From contig NZ_LMPU01000014.1 of assembly GCF_001423945.1 (NCBI RefSeq), positions 83,460 to 147,459 on the forward strand: 64,000 nt of DNA, read 5' to 3'. Numbering within the stretch: the first letter of the stretch is position 1; the number at the start of each line of letters is the position of its first letter. A program made the translations under genes and the position numbers. Origin of the DNA: Pedobacter sp. Leaf194. Lineage in GTDB: Bacteria; Bacteroidota; Bacteroidia; Sphingobacteriales; Sphingobacteriaceae. Below are positions 25,427-33,808 of the stretch, piece after piece. The notes under the pieces are model-generated. The model had not been told where the DNA came from and did no database searches. It saw only the letters and a program-made list of their open reading frames with translations.

Positions 25427-26827
25427 ATGAAACCTTTTTTAGACGAGAACTTCCTTCTGGAAACTAAAACAGCGCAAAAGCTTTACCATAACTTTGCAAA
25501 GTCGATGCCGATTATTGATTACCATAATCATCTGATTCCTGAACAAATTGCAAACAACGTTCAGTTTTCAAACATCAGTCAGGTTTGGTTATACGGCGAC
25601 CATTACAAATGGAGGGCAATGCGGGCAAACGGTGTCGACGAGAAATTTATTACCGGAATTGGTTCTGATTATGAAAAGTTTGAAAAGTGGGCTGAAACGG
25701 TTCCTTACACTTTACGCAACCCCTTATACCATTGGACACATTTAGAGTTACAAAGATATTTCGGAATAACTGATTTGCTTTCCGGTAAAACGGCGCAAAA
25801 GATTTATGATGAGTGTTCTTCAAAATTGCAAACTGCAGAATATTCAGTTCGTGGCCTTCTGGCAAAAATGAACGTTGAGGCGGTTTGTACGACCGATGAT
25901 CCGTTGGATAGCTTAAACTTCCATCAACAACTTGCAAGGGAAGGTGCAAACCTTAAAATGTTGCCCGCCTTCCGTCCTGATAAAGCAATGAACAGCGATG
26001 ACCTTGAAGGTTTAAATGAATACATTGATAAACTGGAAACCGTTGCTGATAAAACGATCACAGGTTTTCAGGATTATCTTGATGCGCTGAAAAGCCGGCA
26101 CGATTACTTTGCCGAAAACGGATGTTCAGTATCCGACCATGGTTTGGAACAAATCTATGCAGAAGATTACACAGATGCTGAAATTACCTCAATCTTTGAT
26201 AAAATTCGTAGTAAAAAAGGTATTTCTTACCAGGAGAACTTAAAGTTTAAATCGGCAATGCTAATCTATTTTGCCGAGTGGGACCACGAAAAAGGTTGGG
26301 TACAACAATATCATTTAGGTGCGTTACGCAATAACAACGCCCGCATGCTAAGGCAATTAGGCCCCGATACAGGCTGGGATTCTATTGGCGATTTTAGTCA
26401 GGCGAGAATGCTTTCTAAGTTTTTGAACAGGTTGGACAATCAGGATAAACTTGCGAAAACAATTATCTACAATTTAAATCCGGCAGATAATGAATTAATT
26501 GCAACCATGATTGGAAACTTCAACGATGGTTCCATCGCAGGGAAAGTTCAGTTTGGTTCTGCCTGGTGGTTTTTGGATCAAAAAGATGGCATGATAAAAC
26601 AACTGAACGCATTATCGAATATGGGACTTTTGAGCCGACTTGTTGGCATGCTTACCGATTCGAGAAGTTTTCTTTCATTTCCGCGACATGAGTATTTCAG
26701 AAGAATAGTTTGTAACCTTTTTGGCGAAGATGTTGAGCGGGGCGAATTACCAAACGACTTAGAGTGGATTGGCAAAATAGTGCAGGATATTTCGTATTTT
26801 AACGCAAAAAATTACTTTAAATTCTAG
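25427..26827 (+). CDS. uxaC: Glucuronate/galacturonate isomerase
   Basis: 466 residues, the usual UxaC length. The amidohydrolase-like barrel opens with the metal-binding DYHNHLIPEQIANN (about 32-45). Other family pieces: VCTTDDPLDSL, AEWDHEKGWVQQYHLGALRNNN, KVQFGSAWWFLDQKDGM and LVGMLTDSRSFLSFPRHEYFRRI. It isomerises D-galacturonate to D-tagaturonate (and glucuronate to fructuronate), the first intracellular step here. It may start a sub-operon with kdgK, since gaps of 116 and 113 bases flank it. Confidence 0.94.
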   Translation: MKPFLDENFLLETKTAQKLYHNFAKSMPIIDYHNHLIPEQIANNVQFSNISQVWLYGDHYKWRAMRANGVDEKFITGIGSDYEKFEKWAETVPYTLRNPLYHWTHLELQRYFGITDLLSGKTAQKIYDECSSKLQTAEYSVRGLLAKMNVEAVCTTDDPLDSLNFHQQLAREGANLKMLPAFRPDKAMNSDDLEGLNEYIDKLETVADKTITGFQDYLDALKSRHDYFAENGCSVSDHGLEQIYAEDYTDAEITSIFDKIRSKKGISYQENLKFKSAMLIYFAEWDHEKGWVQQYHLGALRNNNARMLRQLGPDTGWDSIGDFSQARMLSKFLNRLDNQDKLAKTIIYNLNPADNELIATMIGNFNDGSIAGKVQFGSAWWFLDQKDGMIKQLNALSNMGLLSRLVGMLTDSRSFLSFPRHEYFRRIVCNLFGEDVERGELPNDLEWIGKIVQDISYFNAKNYFKF

Positions 26828-26848
26828 CTGAAAACAGGCTTTTCAGCT
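26826..26848. other. Stem-loop between uxaC and kdgK
   Basis: A perfect 9-base stem (26826-26834 with 26840-26848) and 5-base loop overlapping the uxaC stop codon. The + strand tail is A-rich, not T-rich, so it is not a standard terminator; it may stabilise the mRNA 3' end. Confidence 0.5.
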
Positions 26849-26870
26849 TAAAAAAGAGGATTCAATTCAT

Positions 26871-26884
26871 TTCAATCGTTTTCC
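26871..26884. promoter_or_regulatory. Weak candidate LacI-type operator upstream of kdgK
   Basis: TTCAATCGTTTTCC keeps the core CAATCGTT of the other sites and has a PurR-like right half, but lacks the leading TG. It lies 57 bases before the kdgK ATG. Confidence 0.35.
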
Positions 26885-26940
26885 TTAATATTTTGGGAAA
26901 GCTAAAAAAACATTAAAAACCGGCCGGGTAATCACAATAA

Positions 26941-27990
26941 ATGAGCAACCAAATATCATCTTCATTAAAAAAAGGAAAAAAAGTTTTAAGCTTCGGAGAA
27001 ATTCTTTTGCGTATTTGTCCGGATATGGATGGCCATTGGTTAAAAGAAAATAAGTTGCCATTTTATGTTGGCGGTGCCGAGTTAAATGTTGCTACAGCTT
27101 TAGCGCTGTGGAACGTTCCTTCTGCATATTTATCGGCCATGCCGCAAAATTCGGTTACCGAAGAAATTGCCGACTACCTGAATAAAAAAAACGTAGACAC
27201 TAAACCGATGGTTTATGGTGGCGAACGTTTGGGGCTATACTATTTGCCGAAAGGAAAAGATTTAAAAAACGCCGGTGTAATTTACGATAGGGCAAATTCA
27301 TCATTCGCCAGTTTAAAAGTTGGCCAGATAAACTGGGATGAGTTATTTGAAGGTGTAAGCTGGTTTCATTTCAGCGCCATTTGTCCTGCAATTAACCAGG
27401 CGGTTGCTGATGTTTGTTTGGAAGCATTAAAAGTTGCGAGCGCAAAAAACATTACAATTTCCCTGGATTTAAATTATCGGGCAAAGCTTTGGAAATATGG
27501 TAAAGAGCCGAATGAAATTTTGCCTGAACTCGCCAAATATTGTACGCTGATTATGGGTAACGTATGGGCAGCTAACAAAATGTTAGGAACCGCACTACAC
27601 GACGATTTAAAACCTGCTGAAGGTTATGCAAAGGAAAGGTTACTGCAACAGGCAGAAGATACATCCAAAGAAATATTAAGTTTGTTTAGCGCCTGCAAAG
27701 CTGTTGCAAATACATTCAGGTTCGACAATGGCAAAGGCATAAGATATTATACGGCGCTTTACACAAGTGAGCAATTAACAGTTTCGCCAGAATATGTATC
27801 TGATGAGATTTTAGATAAAGTTGGAAGCGGAGATTGTTTTATGGCCGGTTTAATTTATGGCTTTTATAACGATTTAAGTGAGGCAGATACCTTGAACTTT
27901 GCAACCGCAGCCGCTTACGACAAACTGTATATTCCAAGTGATGCAACAACAAGCACAGTTGCCGATATAGAAAATAGAATAATAAGATGA
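26941..27990 (+). CDS. kdgK: 2-keto-3-deoxygluconate kinase
   Basis: 349 residues of a PfkB/ribokinase-family sugar kinase: GEILLRICPDMDGHW, FYVGGAELNVATALALW (substrate loop), SLDLNYRAKLW and the anion-hole/catalytic motif DKVGSGDCFMAGLIYGF near the C-terminus. It phosphorylates 2-keto-3-deoxygluconate to KDPG using ATP. The sugar is inferred from position between uxaC and kdgA, which fits completely. The stop overlaps the kdgA start (ATGA, 4 bases). Confidence 0.9.
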   Translation: MSNQISSSLKKGKKVLSFGEILLRICPDMDGHWLKENKLPFYVGGAELNVATALALWNVPSAYLSAMPQNSVTEEIADYLNKKNVDTKPMVYGGERLGLYYLPKGKDLKNAGVIYDRANSSFASLKVGQINWDELFEGVSWFHFSAICPAINQAVADVCLEALKVASAKNITISLDLNYRAKLWKYGKEPNEILPELAKYCTLIMGNVWAANKMLGTALHDDLKPAEGYAKERLLQQAEDTSKEILSLFSACKAVANTFRFDNGKGIRYYTALYTSEQLTVSPEYVSDEILDKVGSGDCFMAGLIYGFYNDLSEADTLNFATAAAYDKLYIPSDATTSTVADIENRIIR

Positions 27991-28649
27991 TAACCAATAA
28001 GCATAAAATTTTAGACGCGATTTTGGAACAGGGCATGTTGCCTCTTTTCTATCAGGATAGCGAAGCAGGCAGTGTCGAAATTCTTCGTACGTTGTATAAG
28101 GCCGGCATTCGCGTTTTCGAATACACAAACAGAGGAAAATCTGCTTTGCCCAATTTTAAAAAGCTGAAAGAAATTCGCGATGCGGAAATGCCAGATTTAT
28201 ACTTGGGCATTGGCACGATAAAAACGCCTGCAGATGCAAATGCATTTATCGAAGCCGGAACAGATTTTATCGTTGCGCCAATTGTAAATCCTGCGGTAGC
28301 AGAAATTGCCAATAAAATTGGTATGCTGTGGATTCCAGGCTGTATGACGCCAACAGAAATTAGTGTTGCCCAGGAACATAAAGCAATGCTGATTAAAATA
28401 TTTCCGGCTAATATTTTAGGTCCGGAATTTATTTCTTCTATTAAAGATTTGTTTGCCGGACAACTTTTTATGCCGACCGGTGGTGTAGAAATAAATGCTG
28501 ATAACCTTAAAACCTGGTTTAAAGCGGGCGTTTGTGCGGTTGGAATGGGTAGCAAACTCATCAGCAAAGATGTTATGGCGAAAGGCCTTTACGATGAACT
28601 GCACGAGAATACAAAACTGGCGCTTGAGTTAATTCAGCAGAATAAGTAA
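27987..28649 (+). CDS. kdgA: KDPG aldolase
   Basis: 220 residues, a class I KDPG/KHG aldolase. Signs: MLPLFYQDS, VFEYTNRGKSAL (catalytic glutamate), TIKTPADANAFIEAGTDFIVAPIV, the Schiff-base lysine in MLIKIFPANILG and MPTGGVEINADNLKTWFKAG. It splits 2-keto-3-deoxy-6-phosphogluconate to pyruvate and glyceraldehyde-3-phosphate. It is translationally coupled to kdgK and is followed after 19 bases by the hexuronate carrier gene. Confidence 0.94.
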   Translation: MITNKHKILDAILEQGMLPLFYQDSEAGSVEILRTLYKAGIRVFEYTNRGKSALPNFKKLKEIRDAEMPDLYLGIGTIKTPADANAFIEAGTDFIVAPIVNPAVAEIANKIGMLWIPGCMTPTEISVAQEHKAMLIKIFPANILGPEFISSIKDLFAGQLFMPTGGVEINADNLKTWFKAGVCAVGMGSKLISKDVMAKGLYDELHENTKLALELIQQNK

Positions 28650-28668
28650 AAGAAAAACACCTAACCAA

Positions 28669-30108
28669 ATGAACCAACCAAAGATAGGCAAATACAGATG
28701 GACAATATGTTTACTGCTGTTTCTTGCTACCACAATTAATTACCTGGACAGACAAGTTCTTTCATTAACCTGGACAGATTTTATCAAACCTGAATTCCAC
28801 TGGGATAATAACGACTACGGAAATATTACAGCCTTATTTTCTATTTTCTACGCGATTTCTATGCTTTTCGCCGGCAGACTTGTAGATAAGCTGGATACAA
28901 AAAAAGGTTTCCTTTGGGCAATTGGGGTATGGTCTGTTGGTGCTTGTTTACATGCATTTTGCGGCATTGCCACATCTGGTGTAATCTCTGGCCACTGGCT
29001 TGTTAGTTTCGAAGGCGCAAAAGAAATAATTGCCGGAATAAATGATACCGGAATGGTTGTTTCGGTAAGTGTAACCTTATTCATCTTTGCACGTTTTGTT
29101 TTAGCCGTTGGCGAGGCAGGAAATTTCCCGGCAGCTATAAAAGCAACTGCAGAATATTTCCCTAAAAAAGATAGGGCATTTGCCACCAGTATTTTCAACG
29201 CCGGCGCAACCGTTGGTGCACTGGCGGCACCCATCACAATTCCATTTATCGCAAAAGCGTATGGCTGGGAAATGTCTTTCATAATTATTGGCGCATTAGG
29301 TTTTGTTTGGATGGGCCTTTGGATATTCGTTTACAACAAGCCCGAGTTACACAAACGAGTTAGCGCCGAAGAGTTAGCTTACATTCAGCAAGATGTAATT
29401 AATGACAGAAAACTTGTTGACTATGTAGAAGAAACGAAAGAAAAAGTATCGTTTATCGATTGCTTTAAATACAAACAAACCTGGGCTTTTGCTTTCGGTA
29501 AATTTATGACTGATGGTGTTTGGTGGTTCTTTTTATTTTGGACACCAGCTTACCTAAAATCAGTTTATGGGATGGATTCTACCCAAAGTGCATTCCCACT
29601 GTTTGTGCTTTACATGATTACTTTGTTATCCATTATAGGCGGCTGGCTACCAACATATTTTGTTGAAAAGAGAGGCATGAACCCTTATGAGGGCCGGATG
29701 CGGGCAATGCTTATTTTTGCTTTTTTCCCGCTGCTGGCTTTAGCGGCTCAACCCCTGGGCCACATAACATATTGGATTCCTGTGATTATCATCGGCATTG
29801 CCGGCGCAGCACACCAAGCCTGGTCGGCAAATATATTTTCAACGGTTGGCGATATGTTTCCTAAAAAGGCAATTGCCACCATTACCGGAATAGGCGGTAT
29901 GGCGGGCGGCTTAGGCTCTTTCATCATCAACAAAGGTTCAGGATTGTTATTTGATTATACCGGTAAAAACAAAATAGTTTTCATGGGTTTCAAAGGCGAA
30001 GAGGCGGGCTATTTCATCATCTTTTCGATTTGTGCCGTTTGTTATCTCATTGGGTGGAGCGTGATGAAAACACTTGTACCCAAATATAAAGTTATCGAAC
30101 TAAAATAA
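28669..30108 (+). CDS. exuT: Hexuronate MFS transporter, ExuT-like
   Basis: 479 residues with about 12 membrane helices, anion:cation symporter branch of the MFS. The N-terminus has RWTICLLLFLATTINYLDRQVLSLTWTDF-type sequence and the A-motif-like AGRLVDKLDTKKGF; VGEAGNFPAAIKATAEYFP is typical of ExuT. It should bring galacturonate or glucuronate through the inner membrane with protons. The substrate is inferred from the surrounding uronate genes. Loops between helices 3 and 4 are longer than in E. coli ExuT. Confidence 0.9.
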   Translation: MNQPKIGKYRWTICLLLFLATTINYLDRQVLSLTWTDFIKPEFHWDNNDYGNITALFSIFYAISMLFAGRLVDKLDTKKGFLWAIGVWSVGACLHAFCGIATSGVISGHWLVSFEGAKEIIAGINDTGMVVSVSVTLFIFARFVLAVGEAGNFPAAIKATAEYFPKKDRAFATSIFNAGATVGALAAPITIPFIAKAYGWEMSFIIIGALGFVWMGLWIFVYNKPELHKRVSAEELAYIQQDVINDRKLVDYVEETKEKVSFIDCFKYKQTWAFAFGKFMTDGVWWFFLFWTPAYLKSVYGMDSTQSAFPLFVLYMITLLSIIGGWLPTYFVEKRGMNPYEGRMRAMLIFAFFPLLALAAQPLGHITYWIPVIIIGIAGAAHQAWSANIFSTVGDMFPKKAIATITGIGGMAGGLGSFIINKGSGLLFDYTGKNKIVFMGFKGEEAGYFIIFSICAVCYLIGWSVMKTLVPKYKVIELK

Positions 30109-30114
30109 TTACCC

Positions 30115-30138
30115 AAACGGAACACAAAGGTTCCGTTT
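30115..30138. terminator. Stem-loop after exuT
   Basis: A perfect 9-base stem (30115-30123 with 30130-30138), loop of 6, starting 7 bases after the exuT stop. The tail is not T-rich, so it may be only a weak terminator. A second palindrome follows at 30152-30174 (8-base arms) before gapN. Confidence 0.45.
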
Positions 30139-30205
30139 AAGAAGCAACTAAAATCTATACTTAAACTATAGATTAAATTATTATAAACCCTAAAAACAAA
30201 CCAAA

Positions 30206-31831
30206 TTGAGCAAAACTTTAAATCTCGAAAATATTTTCGTTGATGAAAGCCAGATTCCGGATGAATTCAGGCTCAAGGAAGAAATTAATCAAAAAGAATT
30301 TCTTTCTAACGGCGAAATGAAAACCTGGAGCGGTCCTTTTAATGAAGTATTTTCTCCGGTATGCGTTAAAACCGCTGATGGATTGAAACGAAAACGCATT
30401 GGGAGTTTTCCGGTGTGCACCGAAAAAGAATCTACTGAAGCACTCGATGCAGCCGTTGAAGCTTATGATAACGGCCGCGGACAATGGCCAACCATGAGTG
30501 TGGCCGACCGCATTAGCTGCGTGGAGAATTTTACGCATAAAATGATAGCGCAAAAAGATATTGTTGCTAAATTAATTATGTGGGAAATAGGTAAGTCTTA
30601 TACCGATTCCATCAAAGAATTTGATCGCACAGTTGAATACATTTACGCAACAATTGATGCTTTGAAAGACATAGACAGGCAATCATCACGATTCGAAATT
30701 GAGCAGGGAATTGTTGCTCAGGTTCGCCGTTCTCCGCTTGGCGTGGTACTTTGCATGGGCCCTTTCAACTATCCATTGAACGAAACATTTACAACGTTAA
30801 TTCCGGCTTTGATAATGGGCAACACGCTCCTTTTCAAACCACCTAAACACGGCACTTTATTGCATTATCCGCTTTTAGAGGCATTTCGTTCAAGCTTTCC
30901 GAAAGGGGTTGTAAATACAATTTACGGCCGTGGAAACATCATTGTTCCGGGTTTAATGAAATCGGGAAAAATTAATGTGCTAACGCTAATAGGTTCGAGT
31001 AAAGTTGCTAATGAGCTTAAAAAATTGCACCCGAAAGTAAATCGCCTGCGAGCCATTTTGGGTTTAGACGCCAAAAATGCAGCCATTATAACTAAAGACG
31101 CAGACTTAGATTTAGCAGTTTCTGAAACGGTTTTAGGCTCGCTTTCTTTCAATGGGCAACGTTGTACCGCGATTAAGATCGTTTACGTTCACCGTAGTTT
31201 GGCGCAGGAATTTTTAAAACGCTTGTCGGCAGAAGTGGAAAAACTGAAATTTGGTATGCCCTGGGAAAAAGGTGTGGCTTTAACGCCGCTACCTGAACTA
31301 AATAAACCCGAATATCTGAAAGAATGCATCGACGATGCAATTGCTCACGGGGCTAAAGTGGTGAATAAAAACGGAGGCGAAACGCTTGAAACATTTGTTT
31401 ATCCAGCAATTATGTACCCGGTAAATGCTAATATGAAGTTATATCGTGAAGAGCAATTCGGCCCTGTTATTCCGGTTGTTCCATTTGATGACCTCGAAGA
31501 ACCTATTGAGTACCTGATTGGTTCGCCACACGGCCAGCAGGTTAGTATTTTTAGTAACAATGCTGCAGTAATATCATCGCTAATTGATCCCTTGGTTAAT
31601 CAGGTTAGTCGCGTTAATATTAATTGCCAATGCCAGCGTGGCCCGGATGTTTTTCCATTTACAGGCAGAAAAGATAGTGCAGAAGGCACACTCTCGGTTG
31701 TTGATGCATTGCGTTCATTCTCCATACGTTCGCTGGTTGCTACCAAGCTTACCGATAACAACAAAAAGTTGTTAAATGAAATTGTTGGCGACAATGATTC
31801 GAATTTTTTAAGTACAAAGTATATTTTTTAG
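30206..31831 (+). CDS. gapN: NADP-dependent non-phosphorylating glyceraldehyde-3-phosphate dehydrogenase-like
   Basis: 541 residues from a TTG start; the next ATG is 37 codons on and would cut into the conserved N-terminus. It is an aldehyde dehydrogenase with FNYPLNETFT, the catalytic cysteine in FNGQRCTAIKIVYV, and the GapN-type C-terminal CQCQRGPDVFPFTGRKDS. GapN oxidises glyceraldehyde-3-phosphate directly to 3-phosphoglycerate, giving NADPH and no ATP. The usual ELGG glutamate motif reads LGLDAKN here. It follows kdgA/exuT, so it plausibly handles the triose made by KdgA. Confidence 0.82.
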   Translation: MSKTLNLENIFVDESQIPDEFRLKEEINQKEFLSNGEMKTWSGPFNEVFSPVCVKTADGLKRKRIGSFPVCTEKESTEALDAAVEAYDNGRGQWPTMSVADRISCVENFTHKMIAQKDIVAKLIMWEIGKSYTDSIKEFDRTVEYIYATIDALKDIDRQSSRFEIEQGIVAQVRRSPLGVVLCMGPFNYPLNETFTTLIPALIMGNTLLFKPPKHGTLLHYPLLEAFRSSFPKGVVNTIYGRGNIIVPGLMKSGKINVLTLIGSSKVANELKKLHPKVNRLRAILGLDAKNAAIITKDADLDLAVSETVLGSLSFNGQRCTAIKIVYVHRSLAQEFLKRLSAEVEKLKFGMPWEKGVALTPLPELNKPEYLKECIDDAIAHGAKVVNKNGGETLETFVYPAIMYPVNANMKLYREEQFGPVIPVVPFDDLEEPIEYLIGSPHGQQVSIFSNNAAVISSLIDPLVNQVSRVNINCQCQRGPDVFPFTGRKDSAEGTLSVVDALRSFSIRSLVATKLTDNNKKLLNEIVGDNDSNFLSTKYIF

Positions 31832-31844
31832 CAGAATTTACAGC

Positions 31845-31926
31845 CATTTCGACTTAACATAACCAAATGGAGAAATCTTTGAAATTGTTAAATCAAATTC
31901 AGAGGTTTCTCCAAAAGGTCGAAATG
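31845..31926. repeat. Long imperfect palindrome, REP-like, between gapN and CE12
   Basis: The outer arms 31845-31853 and 31918-31926 are perfect 9-base complements (CATTTCGAC/GTCGAAATG). Inner arms at 31869-31878 and 31903-31912 pair over 10 positions with one G-U. The wording resembles a dispersed palindromic repeat common in Pedobacter and Flavobacterium intergenic regions. It lies between two converging genes, where it may also act as a bidirectional terminator. Confidence 0.6.
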
Positions 31927-31940
31927 ATGTAACGGGAAAT

Positions 31941-32681
31941 TTATTTGAGCTTTTTTGCCAAATTCAAATGTTGTTCTTTAATTCCTTGCACCACCAAAGC
32001 GGCAATTTGTTTTGCGCCATACGGACTCAAATGTGTATCATCTTTTTTCCCGGCAGGATAATTTACATGACCAGAATCAACATAGTTGAATAGTTTTATT
32101 GAACCCAAATCACCGAGATTAGTCAGTAATCGCTCCGTTTTAATCAGCATATCAATTAAAGGAACCTTTAAAGAATCGGCAAGTTTCCGGGTAACACCAG
32201 GATAACCGCCGTGAGTATCTGCTAAAACTCCCTGTTTAAAACTTCTCCTCGCAATTGGCGTAAGCAGTACCGGGATTGCCTTTTTGCTCCTTGCTTCCTG
32301 AACATAGTTGACAAGGTTGGCCTTAAATTCTTGTAGGGATGTGCCAGTTCCAGGTTTATCAATCTTTTCATCGTTATGCCCGAATTCTATCAAGACATAG
32401 TCGCCGGGAACGAGCTTTTCCAAAACCGCCTCCCATTGTTTTTCAGCTTTGAACGATTTCGTGCTCCTTCCGTTCAATGCCCTATTATCAACTACAACAT
32501 CAGCTTTAAAAAACGATTGTAATTCCATACCCCAACCTGTTTCCGGGTAGGCTTTGGGTTGTTTATTTGCTGCAGTAGAATCGCCAATGATGAACAGGGT
32601 AGTTTTTCGCTGGATGAGACTGAATGCGCCCAAAACGACCATTACCGCCACAGCAGCAATATTGAATATCACTTTTTTCAT
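31941..32681 (-). CDS. Second rhamnogalacturonan acetylesterase-like SGNH hydrolase (CE12)
   Basis: 246 residues from the ATG at 32681, which overlaps the stop of the upstream CE8 gene (ATGA); a TTG 7 codons earlier is not needed. A signal anchor covers about 5-22. SGNH blocks: FIIGDSTAANK with the serine at about 35, LNGRSTKSF, EFGHND, and DTHLSPYGAKQIAAL. Paralogue of the protein at 13713-14501 but clearly diverged. It likely deacetylates pectin and is translationally coupled to the methylesterase. Confidence 0.87.
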   Translation of the reverse strand: MKKVIFNIAAVAVMVVLGAFSLIQRKTTLFIIGDSTAANKQPKAYPETGWGMELQSFFKADVVVDNRALNGRSTKSFKAEKQWEAVLEKLVPGDYVLIEFGHNDEKIDKPGTGTSLQEFKANLVNYVQEARSKKAIPVLLTPIARRSFKQGVLADTHGGYPGVTRKLADSLKVPLIDMLIKTERLLTNLGDLGSIKLFNYVDSGHVNYPAGKKDDTHLSPYGAKQIAALVVQGIKEQHLNLAKKLK

Positions 32682-33715
32682 TTTAATTTTTTTGGGTTCC
32701 AATTATCAGTTCCTCCTAAAATATTTTGAATTGTGTAAAGTTTCGCTTCTTTGCCGGTTAGCCGTTTAGCCCAAACAACCCGATTTTTAGCATCAGCACC
32801 TAGGCCGGTATTTTTATATTCTGCGTAGAAAGCAGTTTTTTCTTTATCAGGAAACATCGCATCACCTTTCCATGGATTCCAGCCTTCAGCAACAATGTGG
32901 TTGCCCAAATTTGAAGCAATGAAAACAGTTTTTGCAAAAGGTCTCCACGGTCTACCTAAAAAAACCTTATCAATCCCTTCGGCAGCAATAAGCCTACAAC
33001 TAATAAAAACTAGTCCAAACTTTTGATTTGACGAAGTAGCCGCAGCCGTGATGTAAGAATTAGCTAAGCTCTTAATGGTACAATTTTCAAAAAGCGCCGT
33101 TGCCTTACCAAAGATAAAGTCGGTAGTACCTTCGATAAAACAGTTGGCATAAAACTGGCGACTGTTCTCGCCAGCCGCAAATAACGTGTCCTGATTACCT
33201 AAAAAGTTGCAGTTATTAGCCACAAATCTATCACCCTCAATATGGAGTGCAACGGCCTGGCCAACCCGTCCGGAAACATTTGCAATGGTCAAATTTTCTA
33301 AAAAAATATCGTTTGCCTGCACCAAAAATGTGTAAGAGGTATAGGTTGAAAACTTGTCCAATCCGAAAGCATCCTTACCTGAAGAAATCAATTTACCTGA
33401 ATAATCATCAAAGGTGATAATGGTACTTTCTTTGCTTTCGCCGATTAAATGGATTTTTGTTTTCCATGAAGGGATGATTACCTTCTCTTTATAGGTGCCT
33501 TTTTTTACAAAAATCTTGATCTCTTTCTCTCCCAAATCACGAATCGAGTTTATTGCTTCCTGTATGGTTTTATAATCGCCATTACCATTTTTATCTACGG
33601 TAATCTCAGCCGGATACAGCCGGTTTTGAGCGTTGGAGCGAATGCTTAAACCGCTGATAAAGATCAAGATGAAACTTAGGTTCCAGATAAATAATCGTTT
33701 GTTGATAATGGGCAT
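32678..33715 (-). CDS. Second pectin methylesterase (CE8)
   Basis: 345 residues with an N-terminal signal (about 1-29). CE8 motifs match the first copy: GNGDYKTIQEAI, GQAVALHIEGD, GNQDTLFAAGE and DFIFGKATALFENC with the catalytic aspartates, and LGRPWRPFAKTVF with the arginine. Two CE8 enzymes in one locus may differ in pH, in random versus blockwise action, or in cell location. It is the first gene of a pair with CE12 and lies downstream of susD behind a terminator. Confidence 0.92.
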   Translation of the reverse strand: MPIINKRLFIWNLSFILIFISGLSIRSNAQNRLYPAEITVDKNGNGDYKTIQEAINSIRDLGEKEIKIFVKKGTYKEKVIIPSWKTKIHLIGESKESTIITFDDYSGKLISSGKDAFGLDKFSTYTSYTFLVQANDIFLENLTIANVSGRVGQAVALHIEGDRFVANNCNFLGNQDTLFAAGENSRQFYANCFIEGTTDFIFGKATALFENCTIKSLANSYITAAATSSNQKFGLVFISCRLIAAEGIDKVFLGRPWRPFAKTVFIASNLGNHIVAEGWNPWKGDAMFPDKEKTAFYAEYKNTGLGADAKNRVVWAKRLTGKEAKLYTIQNILGGTDNWNPKKLK

Positions 33716-33758
33716 AGCGGAGATTTGTGAAGCAATTTATTAAATTATTAAATGCAAA

Positions 33759-33780
33759 AGGGCGATAATTACATCGCCCT
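33759..33780 (-). terminator. Terminator hairpin after susD
   Basis: Perfect 8-base stem (33759-33766 with 33773-33780), GC-rich core GGGCGAT, 6-base loop. T-rich sequence flanks both sides. It lies between susD and the CE8/CE12 pair and could reduce read-through from the high-level susCD transcript. Confidence 0.7.
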
Positions 33781-33808
33781 CTAATTTTTTGTTCTGTTAA
33801 CTTACCGA

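Noticed and set aside
26826..26848. Hairpin after uxaC as a terminator
   Set aside because: The stem is good but the tail on the + strand is A-rich; kept only as a stem-loop.
28052..28567. Open frame of 171 codons on the minus strand inside kdgA
   Set aside because: Shadow of a strongly supported gene, with no signal, domain or promoter. The same holds for minus-strand frames inside exuT (28848-29282), aspS (51010-51501) and GH28 (18573-19016).
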